64,000 nucleotides of DNA from Sipunculus nudus (taxonomy: Eukaryota; Annelida; Sipuncula; Golfingiida; Sipunculidae), in assembly GCA_026874595.1 (NCBI GenBank), contig CM049309.1, forward strand, positions 14,314,576-14,378,575. The letters run 5' to 3'. The position numbers and the translations under genes are program-made. Shown here piece by piece: positions 13,599 through 25,099 of this stretch. Position 1 is the first letter of the stretch, and every line of letters starts with the position of its first letter. Below the pieces are notes generated by a model that was not told where the DNA came from, did not search any database, and worked only from the letters and a program-made list of their open reading frames with translations.

Positions 13599-13781
13599 CT
13601 GATTCAGGATTGCTATGCTGTGGTCAACGTTATCAGGTGTGCAGAATTTCTCCGGCTCAAAGCTGTACTCTGTAGACAGCTGTGACAACATGTGAACATC
13701 ACTGTCCGTACACACTGAGTGAGACATGTTGCCCAGGTGTAATGACATGAAACTGCTCTGAAAGCTCTCCAGGTTGGCCAT
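13599..13781 (-). CDS. SSX2IP: SSX2IP-like, first coding exon (61 codons)
   Basis: Start-codon exon of the SSX2IP-like gene. The ATG at 13781 sits in a good context (GAGGCCATGG) and is the first ATG after an in-frame upstream TAA, so the start is well supported. The exon encodes 61 residues beginning MANLESFQSS and ending SIAILNQ, then a consensus donor GTAGGT at 13598. The last third (FCTPDNVDHSIAILNQ) is the conserved block that precedes the FGFPSLY motif in vertebrate ADIP; the first 40 residues are not conserved, as expected from the variable N-terminus of the family (about 71 residues before the same junction in human). The reading frame has no defects. Confidence 0.82.
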
Positions 13782-13829
13782 GGCCTCTGTTGACCAGTGG
13801 TCAGCCTCTACGTGCCTCCTGTCTCTTGG

Positions 13830-13838
13830 CTTATATAA
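13830..13838 (-). promoter_or_regulatory. TATA-like motif upstream of the SSX2IP-like start codon
   Basis: The minus strand reads TTATATAAG about 50 bases upstream of the ATG at 13781. It could act as a TATA box with a very short leader, but AT-rich DNA gives such strings by chance and the alternative of a distant untranslated exon (17.1 kb) is equally possible. Confidence 0.2.
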
Positions 13839-14906
13839 TCCAAATTGATCTTAGTCCTATGTAGATAGTGTTCTGGAGTGTAAGCTTCCTCTGTATCAAC
13901 TGATGTTTCACTTCTTGCTCACATCCCTGAAATCCATTGAGTGTTACAGATTAGAGCTGTATCAATATACCGATATATGATGGACCATACATCACATCAA
14001 TACGGTATGTATGCAGTATCCTATCGATGAAACCACAGAAACTGCTCAGCTCTCACAAAGTAATACAACCCTAACCTAAACTACAATCTGAGTTATTTTA
14101 TAAAGCTTAAGCTGCTTTTTCTCTTAGAGTCACTTTTCAAAACTTAAATATGATCATTTACTGTTGTATGATTGACTGGATGAGGAATGAATGCACACTT
14201 CTCAGTGCTTCTATGAGACGCATGTGAGCCAATTAATAGACTAATATTAAGGGGTTTTTTTTATTTGTTTATGAAATCTTTAACCACATAGCTTTTCATC
14301 AGAAATGATTCACAAAAAATTGAGAAGAATAAAGCATATCTTGAATATGTATAGGGTATCGCTTTAAGTATATCTAAATATGAATTGTACCTGAATAGGC
14401 TTACCGATACCTAGCTGTATTTCAGATAATTTGATTAATATATACAGATAGTTACAAATCTGATCAATTAAATTTACATAGATATTTTTCTCTAGATCTA
14501 GGATTAAGATATTTTATTTTGCTTGATTTAGCACATAACAATCCTTGCACATGATCAATGTTAATGTCAACAAACTTCACAACTTTTCTCTCAGAAACTG
14601 ATTTTGCAGATTAAAAATCTTAAGTAGCTAATGTTCACATATATTTTGGCTAGTGGTGGGAGCTGTTTCATACTCAATCATCAATTTCAGTTAACTAATT
14701 GATGATCAATTAATGGTCAGATCAGCAAAGTTTCCATTATTTCTGATTTTTTTCCGCATTTCAACTTCCTAAATTTTTTCCATCTGAACCTCAGTGAAAA
14801 CTCTCTGGTCATTCTCCAGTTAACTGCACAGAGGTTTCTGGAGAACATCATAAACACTCTTGGATCCACTTGATTTTTATGACTGATCAGGTAACTGAAG
14901 ATGTTC

Positions 14907-15286
14907 TTTTTTGTCCCCCGCTTCTGCAGAAGCAGCGGAACGGGTGACATTGATTTGGGTTTGTCTGTCTGTCAGCCAGGTTTTCATTTCTGTGCGATAA
15001 CTTTCCTAAATATTATCAGATTTCATTCAAATTTGGGTAAGTGATTGCTCTCATGCATACCTTTGTTGAGATTGGTTTTGAAGTGTCTGAAAATTTATCA
15101 CATCAGGTCCAAAATATCCAAAACTTTTGCTTTTGTACCCTATTTACAACAAATATTATGACATGTGGAGACATCTTCAGGGGACAATGGAAACTAAAAC
15201 ACAGGCACTATGATATGTGGAGACATCTTCAGCTGAAATGAAAACTAAAACATATGAAGTAGGCAAGCATGAAGGGGGACAAAAAG
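14907..15286. mobile_element. MITE with TTTTTGTCCCCC termini
   Basis: The left end TTTTTTGTCCCCC (14907-14919) is matched by the inverted right end GGGGGACAAAAAG (15274-15286). The left subterminal region holds a palindrome (CCGCTTCTGCAGAAGCaGCGG) and a GTCTGTCTGTC run. An internal 51-bp duplication (GTGGAGACATCTTCAG at about 15165 and 15216) sits near the right end. About 380 bp, non-coding; superfamily not determined. Confidence 0.6.
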
Positions 15287-17075
15287 AGGTGGAAGCGGAG
15301 TACATAAATTCCACAAATTTGCTTGTTCAGCCCTTTTTGTTCAGGTTGTATTTGACATTCATGCATTTGAAAGTGGAAGAAGAACCACAGGCTTTCAATG
15401 AAACCCAATTATTGCCAATCACTGGGTACACCATATGACACACAAAGAACTGCAAATATATGATTGACAAGTCAAACTTCTCAGTTTGCTGTTAGAGCCA
15501 CCTTAATGTAAACTGAATTCATGACTGATTTTCAGTGAATAATGCTGTTTACACTTTTCATGTAATAGCAAATATTCAACCACAGCAACAAATTGTTGTC
15601 AGATGCCTGCTTTAGGAATCTGATAACGAAGTTTGTCACGGACAATATCTAAAACAGAGTTAACAGACAAGAGAGTTTGAAACTGACAATATCTGAAACA
15701 GACAGACTTGGGCACGACTGCAGGATAACTAATCATCTCTATGAGGCACAACACTTCTGTGAATAGAAAACGTTTCTATGTCCTGAGCTGCTTGTATCTT
15801 AATTTTGTCACTAACTTTTATCTGCCTCTTACTTTTCATTTACATGAATCCTAAACATCATACCATCTGTCCGTATACACTCATAACCTAGTCGAGACTG
15901 TGCATGAGTGATCCTGCAGTCGCTCCCAGACTTGAAACTCAGACACTGCAATGTCTGAAACTGACAACATGGTATGAAAATGAAGAAACTGTCTGATATT
16001 AGAAACTGACAGCATTGTCTCTATAATGTCATTAATGCCTCAGTCACATTATTAGGCAAGCCTCACTAGAATTTTTAAATCGGCTGAGAAATGAGCTCAA
16101 TGCCAATTTTCAAAATATGGCTGACATAAATCAATTTTTAGATTGGTGACATAATTATTTAACAAGAACTTGCCAAGTCCAAACATTTTTTTCGGCACCT
16201 GAAATGTGGAGCGGTCTAACAGGATGTTGATGGAAACTAATTTGAGCATTGTTCATCACTCGTCTAGAGCTCTTTAACAACTATTTATCAATATAAAGAT
16301 CCATCACAACTAAAAGATAAAAATGTTATTTAAATTTACCTACATAAATTTAATCCTCTTGATTTAATATGTATTATCTATGAAATTCTTAAGTCAATGG
16401 ATAAGACAATCTATTTTTGAAAATAATAGAAAACAATGAAAAACTGCAATTTATGTTAATTTACAACAAGTTTAGAATGTATTATATTTTATAATATTAT
16501 AATAATTGCCTATTTATAACATACAACTTAAAATTGTGGTTTAAAGGATAAAAATAGTGACATTTATGCATCAACATTTTGGTCTGGCTGCTGTTGAATA
16601 CTTTCGTGTCATCCTTGTTTGTGACAAATATTTGCAAACCAGTCTACCTGAACAAAACCAAGAACTTGAAGGGACATCTCACATCCTCATTACAAGTACA
16701 CAACGTTAACACAACAGTTTACAACTACAAGGGTGTACAAAGCCAGGCCAAGCGACCTCTTAACTCCGTTACTGTTGACTACACATACGTTCATGACGAA
16801 CATGGTATATCACACTGTGTGTTCATCCCGTTACAGTTCATACAGAGCTATCTATTGTTGGCCTCGGCTGTCAAACTCAGCTGTCAATCATGGTCACATT
16901 TCACCGTCACTCGGCCAACTCGCAGTTCAAAACGTGAACGAAAACGGCCGAATTTGAAATGCCATACTCTCTAATTACTTGCGCACTAAGCACGAATGTA
17001 CTTAAAAATCAGTATACTTGTTCCTACTATGGAATTAACTTGAATTATCGGTAACTTTTAACCAAAAATGCTCAC
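15287..17075. other. No gene supported
   Basis: The stretch at about 15600-16030 contains several diverged GAAACTGACAATATCTGAAACAGACA-like phrases, a weak repeat. An open frame at 16579-16974 on the plus strand has no recognisable domain and no splice context and is not called. The last 300 bases are richer in CpG than their surroundings. Confidence 0.45.
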
Positions 17076-17170
17076 CTGGTTTGCCTGGCCTTGGCATGCA
17101 CCGCAACTGCCTCCTTTACTTCCAAACTATGTGATACCATACCTGGTCGCTAGATGGCGCCGTGTATTGT
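17076..17170 (-). promoter_or_regulatory. Possible promoter and untranslated first exon of the SSX2IP-like gene
   Basis: A short CpG-containing stretch with GATGGCGCCGTG (plus strand 17153-17164) is followed on the minus strand by sequence ending CCAG|GTGAGC, a strong donor at 17075. A candidate acceptor TTTCAG at 13932-13927 would join it to the leader of the start-codon exon; the joined leader would hold a tiny upstream ORF that stops at once. No transcript evidence is available, so this is a hypothesis. The left boundary is the splice donor; the right boundary is arbitrary. Confidence 0.25.
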
Positions 17171-17801
17171 TTGCACATGAGATGTCACGGAAAATATGAT
17201 ACTCAGTCAAGATATGGTGGATTTTAAGGTAGACGAATTCAATTTTTTTCATGCAGGCAGGCAGACAGACAGACAGATAGATAAATGTAGTAATAATAAT
17301 AATGATAAAATAAAATGAAAAAATTAAATAATGCTTTTTCAGATATCTAAGAGATGATCAGATCAGTTAAATACTATAGGTCCGAATAGAGATTATGATC
17401 TGTGTATAAAGATTACTCATACTTTAAAAAAATTTCAATCTATTTAGCAGTAATGTTAACGGACATGCAGTAAGTGTTAGATACGAAGTAAAAATGTAGC
17501 CTGGAACTAAAATTTGAGATCAATGTAAACAAAATTTAATATGATTTATAATATTGTTTATTGTTCTGGCTTATGAATCCTCAATTTTCAAAATGGATTC
17601 GAACAATTGATTGTTTTATTTAAAATCTTTACATATAAAAATGAGCTTATTTACTATTCTGGGTGGTCTGAAAACTTTCATTTTTATTCAAGATTATCAT
17701 ATGAGTGTTTATATGAAGTGATTTATGTTTCCTGAGAAAGTTATGTATTTGCTAATTTGCATAAGAGATAATAGGATATGTACATTAATATTTGAAATCT
17801 A

Positions 17802-17906
17802 AAATAATAATAATAGTAATAATAATAATAGTAATAATTATAATAATTACAACAACAACGAAAATAATAATAATAACAATAATAATAATAATAATAATAA
17901 TAATAA
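17802..17906. repeat. AAT trinucleotide microsatellite
   Basis: A long imperfect run of AAT/TAA/ATA triplets. Apparent ORFs rich in isoleucine (plus) or tyrosine (minus) here are artefacts of the repeat. A short ACAG/ATAG run is also present at about 17256-17284. Confidence 0.9.
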
Positions 17907-18189
17907 GGAGAAGACGAAGAAGAAATCTTGGTCTGATGCATTCATCGTTAAGTTACTTTTTTTTAAAACGTGTGTTTCTTTTGACTAATCCTGCTCAAGC
18001 CTCATTTTTAACCTGGAATATGAGCAGTCGACAAGTTACCACATGCATCTTCCTAATCACAGGGGCGTGATCAGGAATGTCCGGTGACGTTAGAACCCTC
18101 GAGATTTCAGGGATGTGAAAGTATGCCCAGACTTGGCAATTCCACTTTTTAAAATAGGTTTTCATGCCTTAATTGTGACACAGTGATGT

Positions 18190-18712
18190 AGGCGAGTCAA
18201 CACTATCCGTGTCCGGGTGCAAGTCCGAATCTAGGCCATTTGAGTCCGAGTCCAGGTCCGAGTCCTTCAATTTCGAGTCGGAGTCCACCCTTTATGAGTC
18301 CAGGTCATTTGGACCCCGATTCCCAGTCCGAGTCCAATACAAATCTCCTTATCAAAAGAAATTGAAACAGGAAATTTGAAATTATCATGCATGTGTGTTT
18401 TTATGTTAATTTATACACAGTCAGGAATATACTTGAATGTGTATAATGATATTTATCTCTTGATGCAGGCTGAACGCTTGGTTATGTGTATATATAACTT
18501 TTTTTTGTAATATTCTGTTAGTAAATTACATATGTACATGTCTTAATTTTTTATAAAGAGCTTTTCTTTTTATACTGGACTCGAGATGGCCCGGGCCTGA
18601 GTCTTTCGAGTCCGAGTACAAATCAAAGTCCAGGACCCTCGAGTCCAAGTCCGAGTCCCTAAAAAGGTGGACTAGAGTACGGACTCTAGTCCAAGTCCGG
18701 GGCAACACATTT
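18190..18712. mobile_element. hAT-like MITE with GAGTCC-rich arms
   Basis: Both arms (about 18195-18340 and 18585-18712) are built of degenerate GAGTCCGAGTCC hexamers around an AT-rich centre. The right end reads, inverted, GTGTTGCCCCGGACTTGG, and the left end CACTATCCGTGTCCGGG, which could be diverged terminal repeats of the CAGTGTTG type seen in hAT transposons. No target duplication was identified. The element abuts, and may have truncated, the tandem-core element on its right. Confidence 0.45.
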
Positions 18713-19640
18713 TTTTTTAGATCACTCAAAACAGACGCGCGGATGGACGCCACGAAAAATTATCGCAGACGGCGCCACCTGTGTCTTGTGTACCCAGAAT
18801 CTATGAACACTTAAAAAAATTCAGGTTAGTAAGTCAAACTAATACTGAGATACATGAATGCGCATATATGGATGTACACCTCATGTACTAGTACAAAAAA
18901 AAAGATGAATTTTGGTGGCGCCGCCAGTCTTGTCCGTGCAAGATGTAAAGACGTGTAAAATTTTCAGACGTATATACGTCAAACCACTCCTTAGATATGT
19001 GGGATTTTCACCCAAATTAGACGCACGTTTCGATGCCATTTAAAAATGATTGTAGGTGGCGCCACAATTTATAAAGTGTTGTGTACGAGTCAAAACTATT
19101 CATGGCCTATGGACGTGCATTATTTTGACCCGATACTCCAACTCCTACCATATGCATGCGCATGCAGTACACTACGCAAAAAACGATTGTAGGTGGCGCC
19201 ACCAATTTTGTGTACAAGAAAGCTATGAATGATGTTTGGACTTACATATGTCAGGCAACTACATCAAACTACTCCTGACAAATGTGTGCTTTTCACCGAA
19301 AACAGACGCACGCATTGGTGTCATATACAAAACGATTAGTGGCACCATTAAGTCCTGTGTAAGAGCTGAAACTACCCTTGATCTATGGACATACAAAATT
19401 TCAGGCCTACTTTAAAGCATTCATGAGATATGCTTGGTCATCACCACACGCAGTAGAAAGGTCAGAGGGAAACGCAAAACGACAGGACTCCAGTTCAGAT
19501 GCGACCGTACAATAATGTAAAGTTTCAGAAAATTATGTCCATGCAGTGGATTTCCAAGAGTTCTCCGGAAAAGAGGACAGCGGCGGAACCCGGCTTAAAA
19601 CTTAGTATCCGCGAAACTGTGATTCAGTGGATACAGTTGA
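18713..19640. mobile_element. Tandem-core element with GGCGCC palindromes (copy 1, left end missing)
   Basis: The palindrome GGCGCC, mostly as GGTGGCGCCAC, recurs at 18771, 18917, 19058 and 19195, and decayed as GGCACC at about 19341 (spacing 137-146). The right end has GCGGCGGAACCCGG (about 19581) and then a terminal hairpin GTATCC...GGATAC (19605-19634). The same right end occurs in copy 2 at 46.65-46.71 kb. The left end is absent where the hAT-like MITE begins. Non-coding. Confidence 0.7.
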
Positions 19641-20600
19641 AATTAATCAGATATCTTAACAAATATACTTTTGGTGACATTGCTTCGCGCATACTCATAT
19701 AACTGACTTAACAAACATAAATAATTAAACTTGAGACCCCCTGCTTTGGTAGGTAAATCAGTTAAATGCCTAATTCCCTTCGTATCGGTGGCAAAAGAGC
19801 TTTTGTAACACCTTGGATAAGACTGGAGTCATGCATACTCAGACTGAACTCGGTCTGTTTGTACCTGAAGGACCACTCACATTGCGCCATATATCGGTTA
19901 TAACGATAAAAGGATCATAAACTCAGTGATTACCGATCTTCAAGTGTGGTTCAGTCAAGACAATAATCCCGCCCTCGAGTTTAACCCATGTTTTGTATTA
20001 CCACTTCCTACTTTACGTTGGCAACCGATCTTTAGGTAACTTTGACACCCGCACGGACAGCAATTCAGTGATCACTTCGGACTCGTTATGCGGAATGATA
20101 TGAAATTATCTTACTGTTCCTGTTGAAATGAACTTGTGATCAATCGGTATATATCAGATAACTCTTATCAGTGGATTTGTATTATGCTTATATAATACAT
20201 GTACTTCTACAACCAAAACTGCCGGATTTAGATCCGGACATGATACAACTGATATAACACATAAGATCCAATGGATACTTATGTAGATACTCATGAAGTT
20301 AATGCAGTTTGGCCACTGGATATTGATGTGTTCGTTGATTTGTAATATTTTTTTTACCTTTTCTAATAATAACAAGTCTCACACATTAAGCATGAACTAA
20401 CTGATTATTCCTGGTCTCCCAATCTCATGCTCTAAAATTCTCGTTTATTTTCTTCACGTAATAATGCACAGGAATCATGTTTCATAGCCAAAAGAATAAA
20501 AAATAGCCATTTTTGGTACACTCCAGTCAGTATTTCGAAACAAGTAAGGATTAGTTAGCGTTTGGGGAGGAGTAAAATCTCTAGTGGTGGAATATACAGT
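19641..20600. other. No gene supported
   Basis: Moderately CpG-containing unique sequence with a CCCTCGAGT-containing patch near 19970. Short ORFs show no recognisable product. Confidence 0.4.
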
Positions 20601-22920
20601 GTCCTTTTTCGGGACAAATTGCCCGTCTTTGGTCTCCACAAGTTATCGCGGGCTTACAACTGAGTAGTATTCAGGATGCGATTCCCTAACATCACTGGCT
20701 TTATTACATTTCTTGGTCGCGCACAAGGCCTGGTGGTGAGACTCGGAAATCTTAGCTATGCAAAGCAGGGGTTACAGCGAAGGAGGTATGTAACAGTTGC
20801 AACGATAACTGCGCGAACGGTGTGTTCATGCACTGGAATCAGTTCTCACCTGTGGCTCCAAACAGATGTGTCACGCACAGGTGCCACTCCCCAGTTAACC
20901 GACTGACCAAGTGAGAGTAATAGGCTTTCAAACACTCGGGGAGAGCAGCCATCCATGCCTGTGATGGTCTGGACCTTAATTGGACAGGAAAGAGCAAGTG
21001 AGTTATTTTCAACTGCAATAGAGCAATTTCAGTTGGCCCCGGGAATGCTCATGGTATCCGTAATTTCTGTAGAAGTTTTGGTCATCTATTGCAGCCGCCG
21101 TTTCCATGCACATGCCGTCTTGTCTCGTTTGCTGCTGGAGTATGATACAGCAACGGAGGAAAAGCGAGGCAAGTGAAGCATGCATTAATCTTATTTAAGC
21201 GAAACCCACGACCTCCTTTTTCTTCATGTTCAGTGGCGATGGATGAGCGACTAAGCAGATGTGCATCCACTGGGAGCTTTATCCAAAGACCTGCATATTG
21301 GCGGCTCAAACCGTAGGATCGTTTTCCCTCGCAAATCACATGACGAAATTTATGGGCAGTTACTCTACTTACCACAATTCCCATGCATGTCTGACAAACT
21401 CACCACCCTTGCCGACTTCAGCGCCAGGGTAGGCACTGACTGGCTGATCGACGAAAGTGATCGACGGAAAAGACATTCGCGAATGCAACAGCAACAAGCA
21501 TCCACAAGTCAAGTTATTTGCATCCGGCCAGCGAATTTCCAACACGGCCCCGAGCCCGCAACAAGACAAAATGAATGACTCTAAGATGCCGCCACTCTCA
21601 TCATCGACTATACCATTGCTCTCAGAAGGGCCTGAATGTCAGAAACAGTAAGTGCATGTGTGCAGCTGAGTGCTGGACTGACCGTGTACTTGTGGACATC
21701 CACATCCAGCCTTCAAGGACAAAAACCAAGGAAGAGGCTTGACGTTGACAAGTTGTAGTCTGAGACTGTTTTACTGAAATTCTGTGAGGAACTGGAATGT
21801 CAGGTATACGGGCTGCAGTTTGAAGGTAAGAGAATCGATCAGCATGATGTTAAAAGCCATGTTTACTGATCAGTTTTGATATCGCAAACATGGTATGCTC
21901 ATTCAATATCGCCCACATGGTAAAACTTCAGCTTTGAAGATTACAAGCAGCCGCTGTTGGCTGTGCCTTGAACCGCTGGTGAGAAGACATTATGCAGACT
22001 AGTGAGAACCCTCTTCTCTTATCGCTTTTGCTTGTGATGATTTAGGCATCGCTATAAGCACAAAGATAGCCGAGGTCATATACTTACCAGCATCGGATGG
22101 AAAATACGTAAGAACTGCTATAACATCCAAAAGGCAGAGAACAGAGGGAATAAACAAGTACGTGTATCTCCGTTGCCCACCAGTCTCGAGTTGTTAGTGC
22201 TGATGACGAGGTGACAAACCTGAAACAAAAGCTATTGTTGCTTTCAGCAGAATACGCCCAAGTCTTTCATGCAGAGGCAACAATCGGCAGACCAATCTGA
22301 CGAAGGGCGGATATGATACCGACACATTATGTCTACGTGAGAAAATTGAACTGTGCATGCAAGCAAAGCGAAGAACTTTCGGAAGAAGTTTCAGTTTTAC
22401 CATACAACACCCCTGACACCCTTTGCTTCTGAGGCACATCCATTGGTAGGACCGGATCCAAGACACATATCCTAAAAAAAGTTCTGGACTGCCTCACATT
22501 CACTCTTTGTCCGAGGACACATTTTGATACCCCCCCCCCCCGAAATATACTCCTTTACAACGAACTTTGTGAAGGGAAGCGCAATGGTAGCCCAAATGAA
22601 TGCAATCAAGGATAACCTACAGAGATCGATCCTTAAGAGTTTCATGATTACCATGGACACCAGGACCTAACAAAGGACAGACCCTGATGCAGAGTCAAAG
22701 TCCACAAAGATATCCTTTCAGTAGAGCATCACAGGATCAAGCAACAGAGGAAAGACACTGCTGTGTGCAGTTTATCCGGGGGGGGGGAGGACTTGATCCC
22801 CATTGGTCTAATCAGCTAAGTATACACAAAAGCAGCAGCTTATGATGTTCTAATCGACAACGATGAGACGCGTTCAGTCATACGTATTACCAATAGAGAT
22901 TCATCCTCTTTAAACTCCAA
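20600..22920. other. GC-richer stretch, possibly a decayed coding element
   Basis: Base composition is clearly richer in G+C and CpG than the flanks, and several overlapping open frames of 60-105 codons occur on both strands (for example 21261-21578 plus, 22194-22466 minus), none recognised. Plus-strand translation of about 22030-22490 stays mostly open with scattered stops and a frameshift-like break. This fits an old transposon or retroelement coding region, or a decayed gene. C12 at 22530-22541 and a G run at about 22779-22787 are present. No function is claimed. Confidence 0.3.
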
Positions 22921-24564
22921 CATAATGCCTGATTAGTTGTTTAATCTATTTGATGCTAACCTCCACATGAAGCTCATACAAATTATATTGACTGAGCTGT
23001 CGATCTGCTCTCCACTCCTGGACTCTTTGCTTAAACCGATTATGAGCATCGGTTAATGTAAAGTTGTAAACACCTCTTTCTTTCCCTGTTAAAATAAAAG
23101 AATATAATTTTTCATTGAACCGTGCCCTACTTGTTGCACATATTGGCTGTTTAAATACTGGCACAGTATATTTATCATTTATAAAGATATTGTAAGAATA
23201 CTATCTAGAATCTCACAAGTGAATCGTTCTAAAAGTTTTTGAGGTGACAGATGGACATCTATGACCTCCCAGTCGACCAATGTCGAGCATCTCAGGAGAC
23301 ATACCCTAGGTGGAGAAATGTATGGAGCATAGGCCTGATTGTGGCACTCCTTTTATAGGTGAATGAAAGTAATTTTAAAATTAAAATTGTATATTTTCAT
23401 TAAGCCTTCTGGAATTCAGAAATTATTTACATTGAGAAAGGAATAATCAAGAATTCATAACCTTCCTTTGGCAGTGAATTGACCAATGATCAAGGTTTCA
23501 GCGTAATGGGTTTGAGCGCCGTTAAATGGTAGGACTCGTCCTATCCGACACATTAAGTATATCTATGTCTCTGGTGCAAGAAATATGTCCTTGGACAGCA
23601 GTCAATCTGTTTTCACGTACTATAACAGCGTTCTCTTGAAGGAGTTGTCTGACCAAGATCCAACCAGTAGTCACAAGAAGGTTGCTTTTCAAAACGTAAA
23701 GTCTTGTGCTTAGAAAGCGATTCCTTTTCTCCCTCACCCTCTCTCTCTGGTCCTGCTTGGAGATAATACAGAACCGAACAGCTCAGCATTGATTTTCACA
23801 TGCCTCCGCATTTATTTGGAAACATCGTTTATGCTTGGAATGGTTTATTCTTCGTCCATAGTAGTCAATATGGCACGGCGATGTCGTTTATGAGAGGAAG
23901 ATGAACTTATAACATAGGGTTCAGCTGGTGATCAGTAATAGGTACAAAAGTTAAGATGCATTCCTGATATTCTGTGACATGGTTATGACTGGTTCAATGA
24001 AAATAACCTTCATACAATGTTATGGCATAAATAATCAGTGTATTGTCCGGTCCAAGAATGATGGAGAATGCCTTTGATCTTAGCATTTGGTCAGTGGTCT
24101 GAGAGAACTGTCCCAATTGCAAACATGTTTTATTTCCTTTTGTTCCTTATTTTCTTCACATTTTCTGTGGGGAATCCGTATGCTTGGAAGTAAAATCCCC
24201 AGCCGTGCTGTAATATCGACATTTTACTGTTCCCTGCATGGTCGATGACAGCTGTCACTGATTTTGCTTGGGTATGTTGGGAAATGTTGTTTCCCCGTTC
24301 CTATACACCTTGGTACAATTTTCTTTTATATGTCGAGTGGGTGTGTCGAGTTAGCTTCAGCCAACCTGTGAAGTCGATAAACTTTGGCTAGCCAAAGACC
24401 TAAAAAAAAACAAGCTTTATATCACTCAAATGAACACCGGGTATTCAGGCTTTTAAATTTGGCAGTCATGCACAGAAGTGGCCGTTACTAAAAGTCTGTA
24501 GTCCAATCTCTCATTCTGTTAGGGTTACTAATAGCGAACATTGAGAACTCTTATGCGTAATCGC

Positions 24565-25043
24565 TTAGACTAGGTGTTTGGTGCAAAAGTCCTTGATATT
24601 ACTGGCATTACTGTCCAAGGACAGCTTTGGCTGTTGTCCACACAGAGGAACTATCGGCCTAGCTAGCTCGTTCCAGATGTTCCTGGCGATACGTTTGTCT
24701 TCTACTTGGCTGCGTGGGCGACTAATTTTGCTCAGATTGATGGAAACTGCAATATAATTTTGCTGTAACAGATTAGTATATAGATTTTTTCCGATGTAAT
24801 TTAAAGATTTGGAGAATTCGGCCTCCAGGGTGGCATAGACCTGAATGTGGTGAACAGATTGTGAGCTGAATATGATAAAATAACAATGCAAGTTCCTGCG
24901 GAGCAGCTCAGAAATAAGTAGTGGAAGTAGAACATCTAGCTGTTTGCAGAAATTTCCTGCCTGTACACGAGTGAGCTTGTGGAGCCTCTTGGGAGAGTGC
25001 TGATGATTGTTTGGGAGTGCTCCGCCTCCTGTACCTGTGCATG
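24565..25043 (-). other. Unassigned open frame of about 158 codons
   Basis: On the minus strand one frame is open from just after a TAA (about 25044) to the stop at 24565. It has no convincing ATG near its beginning, so if real it is an internal exon, a 3' exon or a transposon remnant. Visible features: a GTGGGA stretch near its start, a leucine-rich segment (LDVLLPLLISELLRRN), and a polar C-terminal part ending KDFCTKHLV. I do not recognise the family. In DNA of this base composition such a run is somewhat longer than expected by chance but not decisive. Confidence 0.25.
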
Positions 25044-25099
25044 ATTTTTATCAGTTCCAAGGAGCCAATGCATTTTCTAAGGGTCTTCAGTGTCATATA

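Larger units (their letters stand above)
1..17170 (-). other. SSX2IP: SSX2IP/ADIP-like gene, 5' part (3' part off-window)
   Basis: Gene span as far as visible. Two minus-strand exons join in phase 0, and their product aligns along its length with the N-terminal part of vertebrate SSX2IP (afadin-DIL-domain-interacting protein, ADIP). The join runs through FCTPDNVDHSIAILNQ into SLDGFGLPTLYSND, matching the human pattern FCTEDNIEQSISYLDQ then FGFPSLY. In vertebrates the protein is a coiled-coil scaffold at centrosomes/centriolar satellites and adherens junctions. Only about 102 residues are in the window; the coiled-coil body lies beyond position 1. The right boundary (a possible untranslated exon near 17.1 kb) is inference only. 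Confidence 0.75.

Noticed and set aside
16579-16974. 131-codon open frame on the plus strand
   Set aside because: No recognisable domain, no conserved blocks, and it lies in ordinary AT-rich DNA; not called as a gene.
17741-18070. Tyrosine-rich and isoleucine-rich ORFs
   Set aside because: They are translations of an AAT microsatellite.
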